DNA of 64,000 bases from the NCBI GenBank assembly GCA_016840095.1, contig JAEOSZ010000031.1, forward strand, positions 62,001-126,000. The letters are read 5' to 3'. The translations under genes and the position numbers were made by a program. Positions 27,823 to 36,667 of this stretch are shown here, one piece after another. The stretch's first letter is position 1. Each line of letters opens with the position of its first letter. The notes beneath the pieces were generated by a model. That model saw only the letters and a program-made list of their open reading frames with translations, made no database searches and was not told where the DNA came from. The DNA is from Candidatus Heimdallarchaeota archaeon. Lineage in GTDB: Archaea; Asgardarchaeota; Heimdallarchaeia; Heimdallarchaeales; Heimdallarchaeaceae.

Positions 27823-28848
27823 GTGAGAATAATTCCACCAAAAACAAGCGGTAATAGAGCTTCTAATGTTTATACTATAAATGTTCCTGCAAATTTCAAG
27901 GATGCGGTTCTAGAACAATCTAGACAATTTGGAGGAGCAAGTCAAATAATTACTTTGTCTCTTGATGATTTAGCATTAAGAGTAAGAAAGATGAAAAGCC
28001 GAATTAACATAATTGAAGAACTTAATGATTATATTAAATTGGAAATTCTTTTGATGAAAAGATACGAAGAAGAATCGAAAAAGAAACAAGATACTAAACT
28101 ATCATTTCGATTGAAGGATCAAGTAAGTGCTGAGAGCCTTATGTCTCTTAAGAAGAAGACAGGTTGGTCAACATCTAAGACAGTAAGAATCTCTCTACTT
28201 TGGTATCTTTACGCGAATTTTGATGAATTTGTTGCTTCAGAGAATTTTGTACCACTACTGAGATGTTCATTCTGTGGATTTGTGACGCATGATCAAAGAG
28301 CACTAGGAGTTCATGTTCAAACCCTACATGAAACAATATGTCCATACTGTGGAAAACATCATCCAATAACAGAAGAACATCACTGTAAACAGAAAGAGAC
28401 AGCAGCACTACAATTCGATGAGACTCCAGTTCGTCCTGATCAGACTACAATAGATCAATTTACTACAGGTCCTATAGGTGAAATGGATTTAGATGAATCA
28501 AAATTATTGCAGGAACTTGGTTTAAATGATTTAGGTTCATTGCAGCCTTCAGCTGACGAGTCTCGAGTGTCTGAGTTAACTTCTAAAGTTTCAGAACTAT
28601 CTGCTTTGCTTCCGGATAAAGAAGTCTTTGATGAATCAGAAGAACAATTAGAAACTATAAGTGACGAAATTTCAAGAGTTGGAGGAACACTTGTTGACCT
28701 CCCAGATGGAAGTACTTTGAGAGATCTAATTGATGAAAGAAGGAAGACACAGAAATCTAAGAAAGACAAAGATGAGAAAATTGACCAATTACAAGATGAA
28801 ATCTCCGAAATCCTTGAATCTTTGAAAGAAGACGGACTTTTAGAGTAA
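27823..28848 (+). CDS. Putative DNA-binding protein: RHH-like region, C2H2 finger and coiled coil
   Basis: The 341-residue protein begins with a strand-helix-helix region, and a second copy of that pattern follows at about residues 92-132 (KLSFRLKDQ... TSKTVRISLLWYL), resembling ribbon-helix-helix DNA-binding folds. A C2H2 finger with Cys148, Cys151, His164 and His169 follows, then a second Cys/His knuckle (CPYC ... HHC, 173-188). The C-terminal third is acidic with predicted coiled coil. The combination suggests a chromatin or transcription factor, but this is inference. The start is GTG at 27823, with TATA-like ttataatac upstream. Confidence 0.65.
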   Translation: MRIIPPKTSGNRASNVYTINVPANFKDAVLEQSRQFGGASQIITLSLDDLALRVRKMKSRINIIEELNDYIKLEILLMKRYEEESKKKQDTKLSFRLKDQVSAESLMSLKKKTGWSTSKTVRISLLWYLYANFDEFVASENFVPLLRCSFCGFVTHDQRALGVHVQTLHETICPYCGKHHPITEEHHCKQKETAALQFDETPVRPDQTTIDQFTTGPIGEMDLDESKLLQELGLNDLGSLQPSADESRVSELTSKVSELSALLPDKEVFDESEEQLETISDEISRVGGTLVDLPDGSTLRDLIDERRKTQKSKKDKDEKIDQLQDEISEILESLKEDGLLE

Positions 28849-28906
28849 TTGATACAATGACAAATATAAAATAAAAGTAACTCTATGTAAGTATGGAAGT
28901 GTCTCA

Positions 28907-29758
28907 TTGACAGGTAATCTAAAAATACTTCTTTGTGAGGATGATGATGATATTGCTTTTCTAATTAAAGTTAACATTTTGAAAGCATATCCTGATGCAG
29001 AAGTTGAGATTACTAAAACAAAAGAAGACACATTGAACCTTTTATCTGAGAAGAAATACGATATTGATGTTATTTTACTTGATTATTTATTGGTAAATAC
29101 AACAGGTTTAGAGATACTTGAAGAAATACGACAAGTAACAGAGATTCCTGTCGTTGTAATAACAGGACAAGGTTCAGAAGAAGTTGCTGTTAGTGCTATG
29201 AAACTTGGTGCTTCTGATTATATTGTAAAACGAGGGAGATTCTTTAATCAAATTCCAAATGTAATTGACAAAGTGACTAAAGTTGAATCAAAATATGATT
29301 TAGATAAAATCTTTGTTTCCTTCTTTAGATTTGGTGATTCTGGAACCGATCCAATTTATATAGAGAAAATTCCAAGCGAGTATGAAAATGTAAGAGAAAC
29401 AGTTATTCTAGCTTTAGGAGTTCTTTTATTTACAATTTTTGGAATGGGAGAACTAGATATGCTTGAAACTGGAACTATTTCTGGGCCAGTAAAAATACCA
29501 AAAATGAAACAGTATAATGCTACAAGTTTCCTCTATGTTGTGAGTGATAAGAACCAAAAAGATCCAAGATTCAGAGGTGTTGATTACTGCATTGTTGCCT
29601 TAGGTTATCCTGCTGAGTACTCTGATTTAGTTTATGGTATTGATAAGATTAAGAATATTCTTAACAAATTCTTTGAAGGAGTTAAAGACATTTCTGAAGT
29701 AGAAGAAAGCGCAAAAATAGTAGAAGAACAAATTTACAATGTTGTTCGCAGATTCTAA
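28907..29758 (+). CDS. Response-regulator receiver domain fused to a longin-like domain
   Basis: Residues 1-120 are a receiver domain: acidic pair in CEDDDD, phospho-acceptor Asp59 in LLDYLL, VVITGQGS, and the lysine in YIVKRG. The last 160 residues carry no DNA-binding motif. They have a five-strand, alpha-beta pattern with a GTISGPVKIPK turn and KDPRFRGVDYCIV, which reminds me of longin or roadblock-type proteins common in Asgard archaea; this assignment is tentative. Such a fusion would link phosphorelay signalling to small GTPases or trafficking-type proteins. The start appears to be TTG at 28907, because no ATG precedes the first strand. Confidence 0.7.
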   Translation: MTGNLKILLCEDDDDIAFLIKVNILKAYPDAEVEITKTKEDTLNLLSEKKYDIDVILLDYLLVNTTGLEILEEIRQVTEIPVVVITGQGSEEVAVSAMKLGASDYIVKRGRFFNQIPNVIDKVTKVESKYDLDKIFVSFFRFGDSGTDPIYIEKIPSEYENVRETVILALGVLLFTIFGMGELDMLETGTISGPVKIPKMKQYNATSFLYVVSDKNQKDPRFRGVDYCIVALGYPAEYSDLVYGIDKIKNILNKFFEGVKDISEVEESAKIVEEQIYNVVRRF

Positions 29759-29760
29759 TT

Positions 29761-30924
29761 TTATTCAAATTTCTGCAAGGTTTCTTTATACAACTTTTCT
29801 ATTTTGATAATCTCTGATTCCCAATTGAAAGTACTTTTGTATAAATCAGCTGCCTTTTTCTTCATATTCTCTAATCTTTCTTTATCTTGTAGAAGTGTTT
29901 CAATTGCTTCAGCTATTTCTTCTGGTGAAGTTGGGTCAATGAGTATTCCTATGTCTTCAGTACCTAAAGTAGCTCTTCTCAGACCTTCAAAATTCGAACC
30001 TATGAAAGGTACTCCAGCAGAACAATATTCGTACAATCGATTAGGAATTCTTAGAAAATTATTCTTTCCAGGTTGGAATAAAATCATACCTACATCACAG
30101 CTTCTCATAATGGACAATGCATCAATGTAATACATCCATCCTGTGATTTTGAAGTAATCAGAAAGATTATACTCTTCAATTAGTTGCTTCATAGGTTCTA
30201 ATGATGCTCCTTTTCCCATAATGAGGAATTCAAGTTCTGATGACTTGAATTTATTACTTAATATTTTAGCCGCTTCTACAGTCTTATCGTATCCGAGGTT
30301 ATGGTACATAACACCAAAATGCACAACCCTAAATTTTTTATCTGAGACATATTCCTTTGGAATATCTTTTTTGTGTGCAGCTTCAACATCTGTTCTAGAT
30401 GGGTAATTAGCTATCCATGAGCTTTCTGCTTTGTATTTTCTTTTTAGATTTTCAGAGTAGGTTATACCTGCTGTTACAATCCCACTGACTCTTTTGATAT
30501 AATATCTTTCAACCCAAGTATATCCCCACAGACCTAAAAAACCGAATGTTTCAGACATCTGTTCAGGAAAATTTTCATGGCTATCATAGATGGTTATCTT
30601 TGTGTTTTTTCTCAGTCTTGTTGTAAGAGGAAGAACATTAAGATCATGAAGATGGATAATATCATACTGTTTTTTTCCTACTAATTTCTTCACATTTTTC
30701 CAGAATTCAAAATACTTGAAGAATAATCTCTTAGTACTTGGTACTCTAAGAATAGTGTATCCATCTCTTTCTTCTTCATTGTCTAATTCACTTGTAGGAT
30801 TAGTTCCAATAACAGTAACTTTGTGACCTTTACTTGCTAAATATCTTGCTTCTTTTTCAACTCTCACATCAGGAGCAACTGTGCTTAGAACAACCATTAA
30901 AATATTCCAGTTATCTTGAGACAT
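29761..30924 (-). CDS. Glycosyltransferase family 4 protein
   Basis: The 387-residue GT-B fold protein has the N-terminal Rossmann half with HLHDLNVLPL. The C-terminal half contains LIMGKGASLEPM, the nucleotide-sugar-binding region RIPNRLYEYCSAGVPFIGSN and the late DIGILIDPTSPEE segment typical of GT4. It should transfer a sugar in surface glycan or glycolipid synthesis; donor and acceptor are unknown. No glycan gene cluster surrounds it. Confidence 0.85.
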   Translation of the reverse strand: MSQDNWNILMVVLSTVAPDVRVEKEARYLASKGHKVTVIGTNPTSELDNEEERDGYTILRVPSTKRLFFKYFEFWKNVKKLVGKKQYDIIHLHDLNVLPLTTRLRKNTKITIYDSHENFPEQMSETFGFLGLWGYTWVERYYIKRVSGIVTAGITYSENLKRKYKAESSWIANYPSRTDVEAAHKKDIPKEYVSDKKFRVVHFGVMYHNLGYDKTVEAAKILSNKFKSSELEFLIMGKGASLEPMKQLIEEYNLSDYFKITGWMYYIDALSIMRSCDVGMILFQPGKNNFLRIPNRLYEYCSAGVPFIGSNFEGLRRATLGTEDIGILIDPTSPEEIAEAIETLLQDKERLENMKKKAADLYKSTFNWESEIIKIEKLYKETLQKFE

Positions 30925-31004
30925 TGAATTTAGAAGAGTAATTCAATTTTTTAAAGTTTAGTTCTGCTACACATTTAAATACATTTTAGAATAATATCAG
31001 TTTC

Positions 31005-32336
31005 ATGAGTGAAAGATTCAGGTTTCCAGATGAGTTTCTGTGGGGTTCAGCTCAATCAGCATATCAAGTTGAAGGAAATAACTATAACAATGATTGGTAC
31101 GAATTTGAACAGATTCCTGGCGTTATCAAAAATGGAGATAGATGTGGTGAATCTTCTGACCATTACAACTTATTCGAATCTGATTTTAAGCTTCTAAGAG
31201 AACTAAATCAGAATGCTCTTAGAACTGGAATTGAATGGAGTAGAATAGTTCCAGAGGAGAACGTAGTAAATGAAGATGAGTTAGAACATTATCACAAAGT
31301 TATAGAATCATTGAGAAAAAATAATCTGACTGGATTCATTAATATCTTTCATTTTACAATTCCAATTTGGTTAGAAAGAAAAGGAGGATTTCTGAAAACT
31401 AAGAATCTGGAATACTTTCAACATTATTGTGAGGTTTTGGCAAAGAATTTTCCAGAAGTAGATTTTTGGAATACAATTAATGAACCTGGAGTAGTTCCTT
31501 TACTTGGTTATTTGTATGGAGATTTTCCTCCAAGAAAGAAATCCATCACTGCTTTTGCAAAAGTATATAGGAATATGATAAGAGCTCATGCTATTGCATA
31601 TAGGAAAATCAAGGAATACAATCCAAGAAGTCAAGTTGGTATAGTCAAAACCATGCCTTATTTTTATCAAAAATACCATAGTCGGTTATGGAAAAAATGG
31701 ATTGTTTCAGCTATGGATTTTGCATACAATCAAGTTATGTTTAATGCATTAAATAAAGGTAAGCTTCCTTTTGTTCCATTTTCGCACCACAAAATGATTA
31801 AGGATTCTTCTGACTTCTTTGGCTTGAATTATTATGATCCTGTATTTTTCAAGTTTAAATTTGGTATTCCTCTTGAAACTGATTTTAAATTACCAGAGCA
31901 ATCAGAAACTACTCAAATGGGTTGGGGGATATACCCAAAGGGTCTTTATGAGGATATTATGAGAGTAAAAAAAGAATTCAAAGGACCTATATACATTACT
32001 GAGAATGGAATAGCTACACTTCAAGATGAACAGAGACAAAAATTCATCGTAGCTCATTTGGTAGAAGTCCACAAAGCAATCTCAGAAGGTGCAAACGTCA
32101 AAGGATTCTTTTATTGGTCTTCACTTGATAACTGGGAATGGGCAGAGGGATTTGAACCTAGATTCGGTTTGATTGGAATTGATTATAAAACTAAAAAACG
32201 AGAAGTAAGAGAATCAGCAAAGATGTATGGAAGTATTGCAAAAGAAAATGGGATATCAGAGGATTTGCTGAGCAAATATGAGATTGAAAATCCTTACAAA
32301 ACTAATATAACAACTAAGAAAGATTTGGTTATTTAA
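31005..32336 (+). CDS. Glycoside hydrolase family 1 (beta-glucosidase/galactosidase-like)
   Basis: The 443-residue TIM-barrel protein opens with the GH1 signature FLWGSAQSAYQVEG. The acid/base glutamate is Glu160 in NTINEPG and the nucleophile is Glu333 in YITENG. LDNWEWAEGF near the end is the usual aglycone loop. It is intracellular, having no signal peptide. It should cleave beta-linked disaccharides; the sugar cannot be told from sequence. A TATA-like catttaaat lies about 28 bp upstream. The archaemetzincin gene begins after one spacer base. Confidence 0.9.
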   Translation: MSERFRFPDEFLWGSAQSAYQVEGNNYNNDWYEFEQIPGVIKNGDRCGESSDHYNLFESDFKLLRELNQNALRTGIEWSRIVPEENVVNEDELEHYHKVIESLRKNNLTGFINIFHFTIPIWLERKGGFLKTKNLEYFQHYCEVLAKNFPEVDFWNTINEPGVVPLLGYLYGDFPPRKKSITAFAKVYRNMIRAHAIAYRKIKEYNPRSQVGIVKTMPYFYQKYHSRLWKKWIVSAMDFAYNQVMFNALNKGKLPFVPFSHHKMIKDSSDFFGLNYYDPVFFKFKFGIPLETDFKLPEQSETTQMGWGIYPKGLYEDIMRVKKEFKGPIYITENGIATLQDEQRQKFIVAHLVEVHKAISEGANVKGFFYWSSLDNWEWAEGFEPRFGLIGIDYKTKKREVRESAKMYGSIAKENGISEDLLSKYEIENPYKTNITTKKDLVI

Positions 32337-32337
32337 T

Positions 32338-32847
32338 ATGTCATTCAGTCTTACTATCTTCTATGATCCAACAATTCAATATGATATTGTTGATCAAATA
32401 ATAAAAGCTCTGAAAGATGTGTTTAACATAAATTTCGTGAGTATTATTTCAAAACCTCTTCTGAAGAACACATTTGATAAAGGACGAAATCAATATGATG
32501 GTCAAAAATTATTGAACTCATTAATTGACAAAGAGAAATTAACATACTTCCTTTGGTTAGTTGATAAAGATCTATATGTACCTGGTCGAAATTTTGTATT
32601 TGGATTAGCCTCTCAATATTTCGGAGCTATAGTCTCTTTTCATAGATTAGAAACAATGAAGATGAAAATCAAAGAGAGCATCCATGAATGTGGTCATATT
32701 CTTGGTTTAGGACACTGCAAAGAGAATTGTGTTATGCAATATTCAAAGAACATAGAAGAAGCAAATTACAAACCAAATACACTCTGTTTGGATTGTAAAA
32801 AATTGTTACTTGAAAACGAAAAAAAAATTGATGAAAACAAAGATTAA
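32338..32847 (+). CDS. amzA: Archaemetzincin-type zinc metalloprotease
   Basis: The 169-residue protein has the active-site motif HECGHILGLGH (His116, Glu117, His120, His126). It is followed by the archaemetzincin-specific cysteines and methionine turn CKENCVM and a final CLDC pair that binds a second zinc. The length is typical of archaeal AmzA. The first Cys pair is spaced by three residues where relatives I recall have four. It follows the GH1 gene with almost no gap and is probably cotranscribed with it. Confidence 0.87.
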   Translation: MSFSLTIFYDPTIQYDIVDQIIKALKDVFNINFVSIISKPLLKNTFDKGRNQYDGQKLLNSLIDKEKLTYFLWLVDKDLYVPGRNFVFGLASQYFGAIVSFHRLETMKMKIKESIHECGHILGLGHCKENCVMQYSKNIEEANYKPNTLCLDCKKLLLENEKKIDENKD

Positions 32848-32892
32848 ATAAGTGCGATACTTTTTTTAGAATTGTAGCAAGGTGCTATTTAG

Positions 32893-33147
32893 TTGTATCA
32901 GAAATATGTAGATTCAATAGTTGAGAGTTGCAAAAAGGACAATAGTTACGTTGTAATGCTAAAATGGGATGCAATTGATGAAGTCCATGAGAAACTTTCA
33001 AAGAATGGAAAACTGATACAAAAAATTGGTAACATGGTTGAGAAGTTTCAATTTGAGAATAACAGAGTATCATTCTACAGAACAGGAAAACTAATGCTTG
33101 TTGGAGTAGAAAACATTGAGCAATTTCTCGCGCAAATACTGGAGTAA
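32893..33147 (+). CDS. Small uncharacterised protein upstream of the IscS-like gene
   Basis: The 84-residue alpha/beta protein starts at TTG and ends six bases before the IscS-like gene, so the three genes 32893-34889 are likely one operon. It has no cysteine pair that would mark an Fe-S carrier and no membrane segment. It may be an accessory subunit of the IscS-IscU pair, but this rests only on position. Confidence 0.5.
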   Translation: MYQKYVDSIVESCKKDNSYVVMLKWDAIDEVHEKLSKNGKLIQKIGNMVEKFQFENNRVSFYRTGKLMLVGVENIEQFLAQILE

Positions 33148-33152
33148 AACTA

Positions 33153-34364
33153 ATGTCAAACATAGAAGGATTGTTGAAACAACATGGAACCCCTGAGAAG
33201 GAAGTCTATCTTGATTGGGAAAATGGTTCTGTTGTTGATAAAGAAGTCTACAAGGAGATGAAACCTTTTTATCTAGAAAGGACTTTCGGGAATCCTGCAA
33301 TAACACATCATATGGGATGGGAAACTCTAGACTTTTACATGAAAGCAAAAACCAAGATTGCAAAACCACTAAACGTTGATCCTCAAGCTTTAGCTCTAAC
33401 ACACAGTTTCTCAGAATCAAATAATCTTGCAGTTAGAGGACTTGCAAAAATGAATAAGAAAAGAAAAAAGATTATTGTTTCAGAAGTAGAACATCTTAGT
33501 GTTATTCACACAGCAAAAGCAATGTTTAATGACCAATATCAAGTTGAAATAATCCCAGTTTCTAATGATGGTACTGTTAACCTTGATATTCTCCAAGAAA
33601 AGATAGATAGTGATACTCTGCTAGTAAGTTTACAGACAATAAATCATGAAATCGGAACTATTCAACCTGTAAGAGAAGCTTTAGAGATTGTCAAAGATAA
33701 AGATGAAAGTATATTCTTCCATACAGATGCAACCTCAGCTTTTGGTAGAATACCATTAGATTATAATAAGGTTGAAGTTGATTTAGCCACATTCAATAGT
33801 AACAGAATTCTAGGTCCAAAAGGTATTGCAGGACTCTATATCAAAAAAGGAACTAAACTTAAAGCAATATATGAAGGACAACTAAGCGTTGAAGTTCTTG
33901 CTCCAGATGTAGAAAATCCAGCACTTCTAGCAGGTTTTGCAAAAGCAGTTGAGATACAGTTTGAAAAATTTGATGAGATTAACAATCAGACAAAGAAACT
34001 TAGAGACAAATTATTATATGGTCTCCAAACAAGTATCGAAAGAACTGAAATTAATGGACCTTCAGGAGATAGAAGAGCACCAGACAATGTTAATATAAGC
34101 TATATGGGTTGTGAAGGAGAAGCATTAACTGTTGAATGTAGTATGAACGGAATCTACGTTTCTAGCGGCTCTGCTTGCACTTCGAGAGTATTAATGCCAA
34201 GTCATATACTTACAGCTATCGGGAGAAAGCCTGAAGAAGCACACGGCAGTTTGCTCATGAAGTTGAATCGACTGAATACTGAAGAGCAAGTTGATTATGT
34301 TCTTGAAAGAATGCCAAAAGTCATTAAAAGAATTAGATCTATAACTGGAGGAATTGAACTTTAG
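33153..34364 (+). CDS. IscS/NifS-like protein with Arg in place of the PLP lysine
   Basis: The 403-residue protein matches IscS/NifS along its length: EVEHLSVI with His114, NHEIGTIQP, Asp192 in TDATSA, and the sulfur-loop Cys342 in SSGSACTSR. The cofactor motif, normally SGHKxxGPKG, reads SNRILGPKG, so the PLP lysine is Arg218 and the preceding His is Asn217; Ser195 replaces the usual Gln. Archaeoglobus fulgidus IscS, also paired with IscU, is known to lack this lysine (Asp there), so the loss may be a recurring archaeal feature. The gene is followed by iscU, 12 bases later with a Shine-Dalgarno site. Confidence 0.85.
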   Translation: MSNIEGLLKQHGTPEKEVYLDWENGSVVDKEVYKEMKPFYLERTFGNPAITHHMGWETLDFYMKAKTKIAKPLNVDPQALALTHSFSESNNLAVRGLAKMNKKRKKIIVSEVEHLSVIHTAKAMFNDQYQVEIIPVSNDGTVNLDILQEKIDSDTLLVSLQTINHEIGTIQPVREALEIVKDKDESIFFHTDATSAFGRIPLDYNKVEVDLATFNSNRILGPKGIAGLYIKKGTKLKAIYEGQLSVEVLAPDVENPALLAGFAKAVEIQFEKFDEINNQTKKLRDKLLYGLQTSIERTEINGPSGDRRAPDNVNISYMGCEGEALTVECSMNGIYVSSGSACTSRVLMPSHILTAIGRKPEEAHGSLLMKLNRLNTEEQVDYVLERMPKVIKRIRSITGGIEL

Positions 34365-34370
34365 AGGAGA
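34364..34370 (+). promoter_or_regulatory. Shine-Dalgarno site GAGGAGA before iscU
   Basis: The purine-rich site sits six bases before the iscU ATG and supports internal reinitiation within a polycistronic message. Confidence 0.55.
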
Positions 34371-34376
34371 TTAAAA

Positions 34377-34889
34377 ATGTCGAGTAGAATACCTTTACCT
34401 TACGCACCACGTGTTCTTGAATTATTTCAAAATCCACAAAATCTAGGACGAATGGAAGATGCAACAGTTTATGCATCAGCAGGTAGTCCTGCATGTGGAG
34501 ATATGATTGCTTTTTATCTAAAATTAGATGAACCCAAAGGCCTCATTACTAAGTCTAGTTTTGAAAGCTATGGTTGTGCTTCAAATATTGCAGCTGCAAG
34601 TCAACTTACAATTATGATAGAAAATAAATCTCTTGAAGAAGCCTGGAATATTAGTTGGGCTGAGATTTCTGAAGCTCTAGGAGGATTACCTTCTGTGAAA
34701 ACACATTGTGGTTCTTTAGCAGTAGGGGCTTTGAGAAGAGCAGTTAGGGTTTATTATGAACAAAAGGAAATTCCGTTACCTTCTTGGTTACCAGAAGAAC
34801 TTACTAAGGATGAAAAACATGCTTTAGAAGAAGAAGCTTTAGCAGAAAAGCTAGCAAAGAAGTATAAGATTCTTGAAAAAAGTGATTAA
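34377..34889 (+). CDS. iscU: Fe-S cluster assembly scaffold IscU/NifU-N
   Basis: The 170-residue protein has the three cluster cysteines of the scaffold: Cys40 in PACGDM with the stabilising Asp42, Cys67 in YGCASN, and Cys111 in KTHCGSLA. The 30-residue C-terminal tail is an extra charged helix absent from short IscU proteins. It builds [2Fe-2S] or [4Fe-4S] clusters for targets such as the radical SAM enzymes and NadA encoded in this window. It is the operon partner of the lysine-less IscS-like protein. Confidence 0.9.
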   Translation: MSSRIPLPYAPRVLELFQNPQNLGRMEDATVYASAGSPACGDMIAFYLKLDEPKGLITKSSFESYGCASNIAAASQLTIMIENKSLEEAWNISWAEISEALGGLPSVKTHCGSLAVGALRRAVRVYYEQKEIPLPSWLPEELTKDEKHALEEEALAEKLAKKYKILEKSD

Positions 34890-34943
34890 GTACATAGATT
34901 ATCTGAAAGTCCTCTAAGCTTGTTTCTAAAAAATAAACAAAGG

Positions 34944-34955
34944 TTTTTATATTTT
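34944..34955 (+). promoter_or_regulatory. TATA box of the small membrane protein gene
   Basis: The sequence tttttatatttt is centred about 24 bp before the ATG at 34974, typical for a leaderless archaeal transcript. Confidence 0.5.
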
Positions 34956-34973
34956 ATTTAACCAATTCTAAAC

Positions 34974-35189
34974 ATGGCTGGGTATCGAATAATCTCATTG
35001 TTTCAAGCAGTGTTTGGTTTATTTCTAGCTCTATCGGTTTTTGATTTTGCTGATGCTATAGGTTTAAACGTTGCATTGAATTTTGGTATTTCTCCCTATT
35101 GGTCTGTTTATGCTTTTTGGGGATACATAATAGCAGTAATTGCAATTTTACAAGTAGTTAAAGCTTTTATTGTTAGAGAAAGAGAATAG
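34974..35189 (+). CDS. Small two-helix membrane protein
   Basis: The 71-residue protein has two hydrophobic helices (about 5-25 and 40-62) and a short charged tail. A strong TATA box upstream supports it as a real leaderless gene. No family is recognised. Confidence 0.6.
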   Translation: MAGYRIISLFQAVFGLFLALSVFDFADAIGLNVALNFGISPYWSVYAFWGYIIAVIAILQVVKAFIVRERE

Positions 35190-35233
35190 AATTCACAAAC
35201 CTTTAATTCTCTTTATTTCTATTATTTTAACAC

Positions 35234-36211
35234 TCACGAAAGCATTTCCGGTATTGCTAAAACAATTGATCCTGCAATAATTATTAAAACTCCGAGAATC
35301 TGAGGTATCGATATTTTTTCCTTCAGAAAAATTCCACCTAAAATCATAACGAACAAAGGTGAAATTGAAGATATTGGCGTTGTTATTCCTGCAGATTGAA
35401 GTAGTTGAACAGCTGTGAAGAATACAGCCCCACCTCCAATCCAAGATACAGCTCCTCCAGCCATCAATATCAAAGCTTCTTTTCTTGGAGCAAATGTTTT
35501 ATCTCTGAATTTCTCTTTATTAACTAAGAATCTTGTTAATGCAAAAATAGCAACAAGCACTACCATCAATCCATTCCTAAGAGCCATTAATGGAATAACT
35601 TCTATTGTTAAATCCTCAAGTATTATTCTGTTGAAAACTATAGCTGTTCCCCAAAAAATAGCTGCAACAATTGATAATGAGATACCAACAGGAAGAACTT
35701 TCTTTTTCTGTTCATATTCTTTCACATCCATGGTATTCTCAATAGATCTCAAACTATTTCTGCTATCGCGTCTTGAGAAATAGGATATCATAATTACACC
35801 AGATGAGATGAGAAGAGTTCCCCCAATAATGAACCAAGTTATATTTTCGATTCTAGCTATTAAAAGTGTTAAAGTGGTGAAAATGGGATAGATTGAAGTT
35901 ATAGGTTGAGCTATTGAGACATCAATTTTCTTCAAAGCACTCAGTGAAAGAAAATCACCTAAGGTTAGAGTTAAAACTCCTAAAAATAACCAGAGAAGAT
36001 TTAATCCTGATGTAATTTTAGTATATGAATTTGTTCCATCAATTGCGAATCCAATGATAAGCAGAACAGGAATTGCAAATAATCCTTTGATATATGTTGC
36101 TGCTAATGGGCTAGTGTTTTTTACACCTACTTTGAAAATGACCATAGATGATCCCCAAGAAAAAGCAGCTGCAATCGACATTACAACTCCTACTGCAAAG
36201 CTAACCATCAT
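35234..36211 (-). CDS. EamA/DMT family transporter
   Basis: The 325-residue protein has ten hydrophobic helices in two five-helix repeats, each ending in the EamA-type pattern (QPITSIYPIFTTL in the first half, TTPISSISPLFVMILGG in the second). A soluble loop of about 35 residues joins the repeats. Substrate unknown; members export amino acids, nucleobases or drugs. An aagtttatgaatt element about 24 bp upstream supports the first ATG. Confidence 0.83.
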   Translation of the reverse strand: MMVSFAVGVVMSIAAAFSWGSSMVIFKVGVKNTSPLAATYIKGLFAIPVLLIIGFAIDGTNSYTKITSGLNLLWLFLGVLTLTLGDFLSLSALKKIDVSIAQPITSIYPIFTTLTLLIARIENITWFIIGGTLLISSGVIMISYFSRRDSRNSLRSIENTMDVKEYEQKKKVLPVGISLSIVAAIFWGTAIVFNRIILEDLTIEVIPLMALRNGLMVVLVAIFALTRFLVNKEKFRDKTFAPRKEALILMAGGAVSWIGGGAVFFTAVQLLQSAGITTPISSISPLFVMILGGIFLKEKISIPQILGVLIIIAGSIVLAIPEMLS

Positions 36212-36313
36212 CTTTGGATGAGAATCTTAATTCATAAACTTTTGTTTGAGGTGTTGAAATCTTTCATGAACAATATGTTTTTATTTTATTTCACTCGTTT
36301 TAGATTGATAATA

Positions 36314-36652
36314 ATGAGTAGAAATATACCTATCAAAGTAGAGAGAAGAGAAGATGTTCCAAACTTCTATGCTGAAAGCATTCAAATGGTGCATTCCATA
36401 TCGGGTTTTAAAATGATAATTTTCAAAGATCAAGCAGAATATGCAACAGAACCTAGTATAGGTCCAAATGCTCTAATTCCACGTACAATAATTAAAGAAA
36501 TAGTTTCTGAGGTGAGTTTCTCTCCACAACAACTTAAGATTCTTCAAAAAGTTGTTGAAGAACAAATCAATGCTTATGAATCACGTTTTGGAGAAATAAC
36601 TCTTCCTGAACAAACTAAGAAACAAGATAACACTACTGCAACTTTCATCTGA
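36314..36652 (+). CDS. DUF3467 family small protein
   Basis: The 113-residue protein matches the DUF3467 pattern: an early YAESIQMVHS segment, PRTIIKEIV, and SPQQLKILQKVVEEQINAYE ending in YESRFGEI. The family is widespread and of unknown function. An in-frame TTG/ATG region extends upstream to 36218, but the T-rich TATA-like element at 36278-36290 favours the ATG at 36314. It is convergent with the receiver gene. Confidence 0.65.
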   Translation: MSRNIPIKVERREDVPNFYAESIQMVHSISGFKMIIFKDQAEYATEPSIGPNALIPRTIIKEIVSEVSFSPQQLKILQKVVEEQINAYESRFGEITLPEQTKKQDNTTATFI

Positions 36653-36667
36653 ATTGAGAAAGTTACA

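Noticed and set aside
28455-28907. 150-codon frame on the minus strand under the zinc-finger gene
   Set aside because: Ser-rich shadow of the acidic coiled-coil coding strand; no promoter or family signal.
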